64,000 bases of DNA from Parabacteroides distasonis (lineage in GTDB: Bacteria; Bacteroidota; Bacteroidia; Bacteroidales; Tannerellaceae). The translations under genes and the position numbers were made by a program. Each line of letters opens with the position of its first letter. Position 1 is the first letter of the stretch. Below are positions 23,972 to 31,332 of the stretch, one piece after another. The stretch is from contig NZ_SRYM01000012.1 in NCBI RefSeq assembly GCF_004793765.1, positions 1 to 64,000 of the forward strand, in the 5' to 3' direction. The notes below the pieces were generated by a model that saw only the letters and a list, made by a program, of their open reading frames with translations, had not been told where the DNA came from and searched no databases.

Positions 23972-24919
23972 ATGGCTAAATTAAGAATAGCGTTTTCAGG
24001 TATCGGTGCGGTAGGTGGTTATTACGGAGGCATGATCGCCGCCCGTTATCAAGGAACAATAAAAGCGGATATCTTTTTTATCGCCCGTGGAGAAAATCTA
24101 AAGGCTATCCGTGAAAACGGTTTACAAATACAACTAGGCATCCGGACAATCCATACGGCTCCGGCACTAACCACCGATAATCCTGCCGAGATAGGACTGG
24201 TAGACTATCTTTTCTGTTGTACGAAAAGTTACGATCTGGAAGAAAACATCCAGCAGCTAAAGCCTGTTATCGGACCTAAGACTGTTATCATTCCTTTGCT
24301 AAACGGATTGGATATCGAAGAACGAATCCATAATATACTACCCGGACAAGAGGTCTGGAAAGGATGTGTTTATATCGGTTCCCGTTTGACAAAGCCCGGC
24401 GTCGTCGAGAAATTCTCTTTGAAGGAACGTATTTTCTTCGGCAATAAGGACACAGATAAGGACAAGCAAACCGAGTTGCTTAAGCTACTTATGTACGCCC
24501 GGTTAAACGCTTTTAATCCAGCGGATATAGACCTACGCATTTGGAAGAAATTCTTCATGATCTCTACGGTGGCTACGGCTACGAGTTTCTTCAACCAGCC
24601 CATTGATGAAGTACTAGCCCAACATATCGATCTATTCATCGCTTTGGGTACGGAATTAAAAAGCGTAGCGGAAGCTATGGGAGTCCGTTTACCCGATGAC
24701 ATCGTCTATACTTCCATCGAGACGCAAAAGATGATGCCAGCCGGCTCCACGACTTCCATGCATAGTGATTTTCTAGCCGGGAAAAAAACAGAGTTAGAAA
24801 CATTGACCGGATATGTGATTCATCAAGCGGAGAAGCTCGGCGTTGATGTCCCTACTTATCGATTTATGTATAACGGATTGTCTTTTTATCCCTATCCGAA
24901 GAAAACAGAAATATCATAA
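23972..24919 (+). CDS. panE: 2-dehydropantoate 2-reductase
   Basis: A 315-residue NADPH-dependent ketopantoate reductase of coenzyme A synthesis. The Rossmann motif is SGIGAVGGYYGG, followed by CTKSYDLEE and LNGLDIEERI; the C-terminal helical domain has the catalytic Lys region (LRIWKKFFMIS). The frame opens at 23951 with TTG, but ATG 23972 preceded by AAAAGGAA is a better start and gives the family N-terminus MAKLRIAFSG. It ends 2 nt before tag. Confidence 0.92.
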   Translation: MAKLRIAFSGIGAVGGYYGGMIAARYQGTIKADIFFIARGENLKAIRENGLQIQLGIRTIHTAPALTTDNPAEIGLVDYLFCCTKSYDLEENIQQLKPVIGPKTVIIPLLNGLDIEERIHNILPGQEVWKGCVYIGSRLTKPGVVEKFSLKERIFFGNKDTDKDKQTELLKLLMYARLNAFNPADIDLRIWKKFFMISTVATATSFFNQPIDEVLAQHIDLFIALGTELKSVAEAMGVRLPDDIVYTSIETQKMMPAGSTTSMHSDFLAGKKTELETLTGYVIHQAEKLGVDVPTYRFMYNGLSFYPYPKKTEIS

Positions 24920-24921
24920 TT

Positions 24922-25494
24922 ATGCAAGATCTAATAAACGGGCGTTGTGGTTGGTGCGGAACTGACGAGTTGTATATGAGATACCATGATCAAGAGTGGG
25001 GGAAGTTGGTGACTGACGATAAAACACTGTTCGAGTTTCTTGTGCTGGAAAGTTCTCAAGCCGGGTTAAGTTGGATAACTATCCTTAGGAAGCGTGAGGG
25101 ATATCGCAAGGCATTTTGTGATTTTGATATCGAGAGAGTGGCGCAAATGACCGATGAAGATGTTGAACGGTTGATGCAGTTTGAGGGAATTGTGAAAAAC
25201 CGTCAGAAAATTAAATCGACAATCACAAACGCAAGGCAGTTTCTCTCCATACAGAAAGAATTCGGTAGCTTTTATAATTACACCCTATCATTCTTTCCTA
25301 ACCAAAAACCGATTATCAACACCTTTCGGTCATTGAGTGAGATTCCGGTATCATCTCCCGAATCCGAAGCTATGAGCAAGGATATGAAGAAACGAGGATT
25401 CAAATTCTTCGGACCTACAATTTGTTACGCCCACCTACAGGCTTCTGGATTTATTAATGACCATCTGGTAGACTGCGTTTACCGAAAAGGATAA
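24922..25494 (+). CDS. tag: DNA-3-methyladenine glycosylase I
   Basis: A 190-residue base-excision glycosylase removing 3-methyladenine. Zinc ligands are visible as Cys in RCGWCG, His in YHDQEWG and the C-terminal pair in NDHLVDC. LSWITILRKRE and the FFGPTICYAHLQASG segment are typical. It is less rich in C/G-ending codons than its neighbours, a weak hint of a different origin. It starts 2 nt after panE and is followed by a bidirectional terminator. Confidence 0.95.
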   Translation: MQDLINGRCGWCGTDELYMRYHDQEWGKLVTDDKTLFEFLVLESSQAGLSWITILRKREGYRKAFCDFDIERVAQMTDEDVERLMQFEGIVKNRQKIKSTITNARQFLSIQKEFGSFYNYTLSFFPNQKPIINTFRSLSEIPVSSPESEAMSKDMKKRGFKFFGPTICYAHLQASGFINDHLVDCVYRKG

Positions 25495-25499
25495 TAAAA

Positions 25500-25526
25500 A
25501 AGGCGGAAACTTTGTACTCCCGCCTT
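25500..25526. terminator. Bidirectional terminator (tag / manA)
   Basis: AAGGCGG and CCGCCTT form a 7-bp GC-rich stem between the convergent tag and manA genes, with A and T tracts on either side. Confidence 0.7.
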
Positions 25527-25550
25527 CATTATTATTTCAGTAAACTAGTC

Positions 25551-26528
25551 TTATTGACCGATATAAGTCTCCATGAACTTAGCACCCGGAGCCGGAGAGA
25601 TGGTTACAACCTCCGTGTCAGCGGGGATCAAGACAGTTTGTCCTTGATGCACAAAGATCTCGTTTCCTTTATTGTCGCGGATAGAAGCCTTGCCTGCCAT
25701 ACAGATGTAAACAACAAAAGAATCCAATTCTGAGAAGTTACGAACCATAATCGTATCCAGATCCAAAAGGTTTGTTGTGAAATACTTGCAGTCCGCCAAC
25801 TCTACCGTGGCATTTGTATGGCCTTTGTAGTGAGTACGGTAGTCCGGATACAACGTATAATCGATTGCGTCTTTCGCTAACTCCGTATGCAACTCACGGC
25901 CGTTACCGTTCGCATCTTTACGGTTATAATCGTAAATACGATACGTGATATTGCTGGTCTGCTGGATCTCAGCAATAAAACAACCCGCTCCGATCGCATG
26001 CACACGTCCCGCCGGCAAGAAGAAGACATCACCTTCATTTACGTCGTAACGTTGAAGCACATCCATGATTGTATTGTTCTCCACCCGTTTCACATACTCC
26101 TCAGCGTCGATTTGCTCAGAGAAACCGGAATACAGGCCAGCGCCTTTCTCCGCCTTGATTACATACCACATCTCCGTCTTGCCGAAAGAGTTGTGGCGCT
26201 TTTTCGCCAGTTCATCGTCCGGGTGAACTTGAATGGATAAATTATCACGGGCATCGATAAACTTGATAAGCAACGGAAAAGTGGTCCCAAATCTCTCCAT
26301 CACCTTCTCTCCTAGCAACTCCTTACCATAGGAACGGATCAACTCATCCAAAGACTTGCCTTCCAGCTCACCATTATCGACAACCGAGTAGTTTCCCTCA
26401 ACATGAGAAAGCTCCCAGCTCTCGCCTACGCCATTCTCAACCGGAGTAATACCCTTAAACGGGCAGATATCAGAACCGCCCCAAATCACCTTCTTGAGGA
26501 TCGGTTTAAATGTAAATGGATATAACAT
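25551..26528 (-). CDS. manA: Mannose-6-phosphate isomerase, class I
   Basis: A 325-residue cupin-fold zinc enzyme interconverting mannose-6-phosphate and fructose-6-phosphate. Metal-ligand segments are QVHPDD, the Glu in KTEMWYVI and the His in GRVHAIG. The C-terminus forms a second, non-catalytic cupin (FVHQGQTVLIPAD). It lies 22 nt after glgB and was probably transcribed with it. With GH92 at the right edge it could feed mannose into glycolysis. Confidence 0.94.
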   Translation of the reverse strand: MLYPFTFKPILKKVIWGGSDICPFKGITPVENGVGESWELSHVEGNYSVVDNGELEGKSLDELIRSYGKELLGEKVMERFGTTFPLLIKFIDARDNLSIQVHPDDELAKKRHNSFGKTEMWYVIKAEKGAGLYSGFSEQIDAEEYVKRVENNTIMDVLQRYDVNEGDVFFLPAGRVHAIGAGCFIAEIQQTSNITYRIYDYNRKDANGNGRELHTELAKDAIDYTLYPDYRTHYKGHTNATVELADCKYFTTNLLDLDTIMVRNFSELDSFVVYICMAGKASIRDNKGNEIFVHQGQTVLIPADTEVVTISPAPGAKFMETYIGQ

Positions 26529-26550
26529 AACGTGTTTTGTGTATAGAATT

Positions 26551-28569
26551 TTACTTTTTGACCTTCACTTTCCTTAATACGACGGCACTACGTGCCGGAA
26601 TATAAAGTTTCAGCCATTCTTTCTTTTCTTTCTTATATAACGGGTCAAATTGCGTGAAATGCCTTATGGTATCATCGGACAAACCAAAGCCCCCGAAACG
26701 GGTAGCGTCAGTGTTCAATACGACCTCATATTCTCCCTTCGGAACCAAGAAACCGTAATCCGTGAACGATTTCGTCGGGCTAAAGTTGAACACGAAAACC
26801 AAGTCTTTACGCATATAAGCCAATATCTGATCACCATCATTATCCCAAACCTTCTGGATCGGGGTATCTTGGAAATTCTTCACCCCTCCGATCAATTCCA
26901 ACATCTCGCAGTCGAAATCGCCCAAAAAATGATACTTCAAATCCAAGTTGTCCACCAAATCCCATTGGCGACGGGCGTATTTATGAGACCATCCGTTACC
27001 CTCCCTCGGGAAGTCGATCCATTCCGGATGCCCGAACTCATTTCCCATGAAGTTCAGATAACCGCCATTAATGGTAGAAGCCGTAACCAAACGGATCATC
27101 TTATGCAAGGCGATACCTCTATCCACCATGAAATTATGATCGTCTTTTTGCATATGCCAGTACATATCGGCGTCGATCAAGCGGAAAATGATCGTCTTAT
27201 CACCCACCAAGGCTTGATCATGGCTCTCGGCATAACTGATCGTCTTCTCGTCGGCACGGCGGTTCGTCGTCTCCCACCAAATCGAAGACGGATGCCAATC
27301 CTCATCCTTCTTTTCCTTGATCGTCTTGATCCAATAGTCCGGGATATTCATAGCCATGCGATAATCAAAGCCATAACCACCATCCTCTATCTTAACCGCC
27401 AAGCCCGGCATGCCACTCACCTCCTCAGCGATCGTTATAGCACCCGGGTTCACCTCATGGATCAATTTATTAGCCAAGGTTAAATAAGCGATCGCATCGC
27501 CATCTTGATGGCCATTAAAATAATCGCCATAATTACAGAAAGCCTCGCCTAAGCCATGGCTGTAATAAAGCATGGAGGTCACCCCATCGAAACGGAAACC
27601 ATCGAACTTATACTCCTCCAGCCAAAACTTACAATTCGACAATAAAAAATGAAGCACCTCGTTCTTTCCATAATTGAAACACAAAGAATCCCATGCAGGA
27701 TGCTCACGGCGTTCGCCACTCAGGAAATATTGGTCATACGAACCGTCGAAGCGGCCTAATCCCTCCACCTCGTTCTTTACAGCATGACTATGTACGATGT
27801 CCATGATCACGGCGATACCCATCCCGTGTGCCTCGTCGATCAGTTGTTTCAACTCGTCCGGCGTACCAAAACGGGAAGAGGCGGCGAAGAAGTTACTTAC
27901 GTGATAGCCAAACGATCCATAATAAGGATGTTCCTGTATGGCCATGATCTGAATGGCGTTATAACCATCCTTCGCCACACGAGGCAATATATTTTGACGG
28001 AATTCATTATAGGTTCCTACCTTCTCCTCTTTGGTACTCATACCGATATGGCATTCATAGATCAAAAGGGGAGACCTTTTAGGTTTGAATCGTTTATTCT
28101 TAAATTTATATGGTTTCTCTGGATCCCATACTTGAGCGCTGAATATCTTAGATTGCTCATCTTGCACTACCCGGCGAATCCATGCGGGAATACGTTCTCC
28201 GCTACCGCCGTCCCACTCGACCAGCAACTTAAATAAGTCCTCATGACGCATCTGCGCATTGGTCAAAGCGATCTCCCATACGCCATTCGCCTTACGTTTA
28301 AGTTTGTATTTATTATCTTTTTGCCATTTGTTGAATGTTCCGATTAAATAAATAGCGGTGGCATTCGGCGCCCATTCACGGAACACCCAGCCTTTCGTGG
28401 TTTTGTGTAACCCAAAATAAAGATATCCGGAAGCCATCTCGGATAAGGTTAGTTTACCTTTATTTGTCAAGCTCTTTTCTTTATCAATCACGTATTGATA
28501 CCGACCTTCTATAGCCGCCTCATAAGGGGCCAGCCACGGGTCATTTTTTATCAGATTTAGAGACTCCAT
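26551..28569 (-). CDS. glgB: 1,4-alpha-glucan branching enzyme
   Basis: A 672-residue GH13 enzyme introducing alpha-1,6 branches in glycogen. Domain order is CBM48 (about residues 35-140, VFREWAPNATAIYLIG), the TIM barrel (about 170-540) and a C-terminal beta domain. The catalytic Asp is in FDGFRFDGVTSM, the acid Glu in TIAEEVSGMPG and the third Asp in YAESHDQALVGD. The N-terminal type resembles eukaryotic-like GBE found in Bacteroidetes. Upstream -7 box: CAAAGATA at 28594-28601 on the minus strand. Confidence 0.95.
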   Translation of the reverse strand: MESLNLIKNDPWLAPYEAAIEGRYQYVIDKEKSLTNKGKLTLSEMASGYLYFGLHKTTKGWVFREWAPNATAIYLIGTFNKWQKDNKYKLKRKANGVWEIALTNAQMRHEDLFKLLVEWDGGSGERIPAWIRRVVQDEQSKIFSAQVWDPEKPYKFKNKRFKPKRSPLLIYECHIGMSTKEEKVGTYNEFRQNILPRVAKDGYNAIQIMAIQEHPYYGSFGYHVSNFFAASSRFGTPDELKQLIDEAHGMGIAVIMDIVHSHAVKNEVEGLGRFDGSYDQYFLSGERREHPAWDSLCFNYGKNEVLHFLLSNCKFWLEEYKFDGFRFDGVTSMLYYSHGLGEAFCNYGDYFNGHQDGDAIAYLTLANKLIHEVNPGAITIAEEVSGMPGLAVKIEDGGYGFDYRMAMNIPDYWIKTIKEKKDEDWHPSSIWWETTNRRADEKTISYAESHDQALVGDKTIIFRLIDADMYWHMQKDDHNFMVDRGIALHKMIRLVTASTINGGYLNFMGNEFGHPEWIDFPREGNGWSHKYARRQWDLVDNLDLKYHFLGDFDCEMLELIGGVKNFQDTPIQKVWDNDGDQILAYMRKDLVFVFNFSPTKSFTDYGFLVPKGEYEVVLNTDATRFGGFGLSDDTIRHFTQFDPLYKKEKKEWLKLYIPARSAVVLRKVKVKK

Positions 28570-28593
28570 AATTTATTATAATTTGGTTCTCGG

Positions 28594-28601
28594 CAAAGAT
28601 A
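28594..28601 (-). promoter_or_regulatory. Promoter (-7 box) for glgB-manA
   Basis: Minus-strand TATCTTTG, a perfect TAnnTTTG match, 25 nt before glgB. A plus-strand box TATATTCG for the divergent antiporter is at 28643-28650. Confidence 0.55.
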
Positions 28602-28667
28602 AAAGAAAAAAACATACCCATTGATAATATTAGGATATTTCTTATATTCGCGGTAAACCGTACAAAG

Positions 28668-30956
28668 ATGAGCAAAGGAACAAAAAGTATAGCCTTTTAC
28701 CTAATGATGATCCTCATTTTCGGTTCGCTGATGTACTTTATCGCCAAAGAAGGAGAAAGTCAGCAACTGGAAAACTCGATTGCGTCCATCCAAAACGCAC
28801 CTAGTAATTTAGAAGAAGGATTTACCATATTTACCCAATTATTAGTACATAATATTGAGTCTTCCATAGGGATTCTGCTTTTACAAATCATCACGATATT
28901 GCTTACGTGCCGTTTGTTCGGTTGGTTATTCCAGAAGATCGGACAACCCACCGTCATCGGCGAGATCGTTGCCGGAATCGTATTGGGGCCGTCCGTATTA
29001 GGCAATTTATTTCCGGAGGCTTCCGTCTTCCTTTTTCCAGTGGAATCGTTGGTGAATATAAATATGCTGAGTCAATTCGGACTTATACTCTTTATGTTCG
29101 CTATCGGGATGGAACTTAATATCTCCGAGGTGAGGAAAAAGCTAAACGAAACGATTTTAATCAGTCATACCAGTACGATCGTTCCCTTCTTTTTTGGTAT
29201 GTTAACCGCCTATTTCGTATACGACAAATATGCGGATAAGACAACCCCATTCCTTTCCTTCGCCTTGTTTATAGGTATCGCTATGAGTATTACCGCCTTT
29301 CCCGTATTGGCTCGTATTATCCAAGAGAAAGGACTTACCAAGACACATCTGGGTACCATCTCGTTAGCAAGCGCAGCGAATGGGGATATAACCGCATGGT
29401 GCTTGCTGGCAGTCGTAATTGCGATCGCACAGGCGGGTTCGATGCTTAGTGCCGTCTACAACATCTTGTTCTCGGTCCTTTACATAGCGTTTATGTTTTT
29501 GGCGGTACGGCCATTCCTGCGGATGATCGGACATATCTACCACAATAAGGAGGTGATCGACAAGGGACTGGTCGCTTTCATCTTTTTGCTATTGATTACC
29601 TCGGCTTATCTGACAGAGATATTGGGATTGCATGCCTTGTTCGGCGCTTTTATCGCAGGGGTTGTGATGCCGGGAAATATCAAGTTCCGCAAGATCATGA
29701 CCGAGAAAGTAGAGGATGTATCCCTCGCACTCTTCCTCCCCTTATTTTTCGTATCTACCGGATTACGTACGGAAATTGGTCTTCTAAACAAGCCTGAGTT
29801 ATGGTGGCTATGCCTTATCTTCATTGTCGTGGCCATCGCAGGAAAGTTCGGGGGAGCGATGTTCTCCGCCCGATTCGTGGGTGAGAGCTGGAAGGATAGC
29901 CTATACATAGGGGCGCTCATGAACACCCGTGGGTTGATGGAGTTGGTCGTATTGACGATCGGGTACGAGATGGGGATATTAACGCCTTCCGTATTCGTGA
30001 TCTTAGTGCTAATGACACTGGTCACTACCTTTATGACAACACCATTGGTCTCATTCATCAAATTCTGTTATCGGGCGCATGATAAGCTGATGGAGCAAAA
30101 AGAAAGAATGCCATTGGAAGGGATATTCAAGGTACTGCTATCCTTCGGACGAGCCGGAAACGGGCAGATCATGCTGGACGTGGCCTACCAGATGTTCGCC
30201 CAAGGTAAAAACAAGTTAGAGCTGACGGCACTACACTTGACGGTTGGCTCGGACGTAAACCCGCTACACACGGATAATTTCGAGGAAATCAGCTTCGGCC
30301 CGATCCTCTACGGGGCCAAGAAGCTGGGGATTCAGATACAGACCCGCTACGAGGTATCGAACAACGCAGGAGTGGATATTTGCAGCATCGTAAACAACGA
30401 GGGGTACGATTTCCTTCTGGTCGGTTCCGGGATATCGATGAGCAACACGCCGGATGATATAGCGGCAAGCCACTACCGGACCTCTTTTTACAACCGTTAT
30501 TTCAAACGCTTCAAGGCTCCGGAATCCTGGTTTTATCCGGGAGCCTTATTGAAAGACAAGACGAAGATGTTTATCGAGCAAAGCAATTGCCCGGTAGGTG
30601 TATTCGTGAACCGGAATTTCGTCAAGGCATCGAACGTGATCGTAGTCATCGACTCCGAAGAGGATTTATTCCTGTTGGGATATGTCCAGACCTTATTGAA
30701 GTCTACACACGGCTCGGCCAGCGTACTTGATAAATCCAGCAGTACGACCCCGGGGTACGAGGCGATCAAGGAAGGAATCCAGCGGTTCACGGAAGACGTA
30801 AAGCAGACCACGCTTCTACGAGAGAATGACCTTACGCCCCATTCTTTCAACGGTTTCAACTTTATGCTGATCAGTTATAAGACATGGAATGATGTCTCCG
30901 AGCACCGAAAAGAAGCCTTGCAGAAGATGCCTTCTACATTGATATTAAGTAAATAA
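28668..30956 (+). CDS. Cation:proton antiporter (CPA2 family)
   Basis: A 762-residue monovalent cation/H+ antiporter. An N-terminal membrane segment (FYLMMILIFGSLMYFI) is followed by a transporter domain of about 12-13 segments (residues ~50-450), with PTVIGEIVAGIVLGP, ALFIGIAMSITAFPVLARI and NTRGLMELVVLTIG as typical pieces. The remaining ~290 residues are cytoplasmic and resemble tandem universal-stress-like domains. Role: Na+/H+ or K+/H+ exchange. Divergent from glgB. Confidence 0.92.
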   Translation: MSKGTKSIAFYLMMILIFGSLMYFIAKEGESQQLENSIASIQNAPSNLEEGFTIFTQLLVHNIESSIGILLLQIITILLTCRLFGWLFQKIGQPTVIGEIVAGIVLGPSVLGNLFPEASVFLFPVESLVNINMLSQFGLILFMFAIGMELNISEVRKKLNETILISHTSTIVPFFFGMLTAYFVYDKYADKTTPFLSFALFIGIAMSITAFPVLARIIQEKGLTKTHLGTISLASAANGDITAWCLLAVVIAIAQAGSMLSAVYNILFSVLYIAFMFLAVRPFLRMIGHIYHNKEVIDKGLVAFIFLLLITSAYLTEILGLHALFGAFIAGVVMPGNIKFRKIMTEKVEDVSLALFLPLFFVSTGLRTEIGLLNKPELWWLCLIFIVVAIAGKFGGAMFSARFVGESWKDSLYIGALMNTRGLMELVVLTIGYEMGILTPSVFVILVLMTLVTTFMTTPLVSFIKFCYRAHDKLMEQKERMPLEGIFKVLLSFGRAGNGQIMLDVAYQMFAQGKNKLELTALHLTVGSDVNPLHTDNFEEISFGPILYGAKKLGIQIQTRYEVSNNAGVDICSIVNNEGYDFLLVGSGISMSNTPDDIAASHYRTSFYNRYFKRFKAPESWFYPGALLKDKTKMFIEQSNCPVGVFVNRNFVKASNVIVVIDSEEDLFLLGYVQTLLKSTHGSASVLDKSSSTTPGYEAIKEGIQRFTEDVKQTTLLRENDLTPHSFNGFNFMLISYKTWNDVSEHRKEALQKMPSTLILSK

Positions 30957-30985
30957 TCTGTTATAAATCCATACAAACCCGTTTT

Positions 30986-31330
30986 ATGAGAATCTATCTT
31001 TTCTTCTTGATCACCACTTTCCTAATGAACTGTTCCTCTACGGAAAGCCAACGGCAGGAAGTGGAAAACCGGACCTTGGAAACGATACTCAATCGCAAAA
31101 GCGTACGTAAGTATAAGGATCACCCTGTAGAAAAGGAAAAGATAGACAAACTGATACGGGCCGGAATGGCCGCCCCCTCCTCCCGTGACAGACGGCCTTG
31201 GAAATTCGTTATCGTAACCGACCGAAAAGCCTTGGACACAATGGCCGAAGGCCTCCCCTTCGCCCGGATGCTGAAAGAGACTCCCAAAAACAAATACAAC
31301 GTCCAACAGATCCATCACAATGGCTGGTAA
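30986..31330 (+). pseudogene. Nitroreductase-family lipoprotein with internal deletion
   Basis: The 114-codon frame has a lipoprotein signal (LMNC, Cys16), the nitroreductase N-terminus (ILNRKSVRKYKDHPV, MAAPSSRDRRPWKFVIVTD), and then jumps at about residue 99 to a normal nitroreductase C-terminus (PKNKYNVQQIHHNGW). Family members are about 190-200 residues, so roughly 80-90 residues including most FMN contacts are missing, in frame. The frame has no stop, so a short protein could still be made, but it should not bind FMN. It ends 2 nt from the end of the convergent sbcC. Confidence 0.85.
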
Positions 31331-31332
31331 AG

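Noticed and set aside
26650-27483. 277-codon plus-strand frame opposite glgB
   Set aside because: glgB has clear catalytic motifs on the minus strand; the antisense frame has no recognisable domain.
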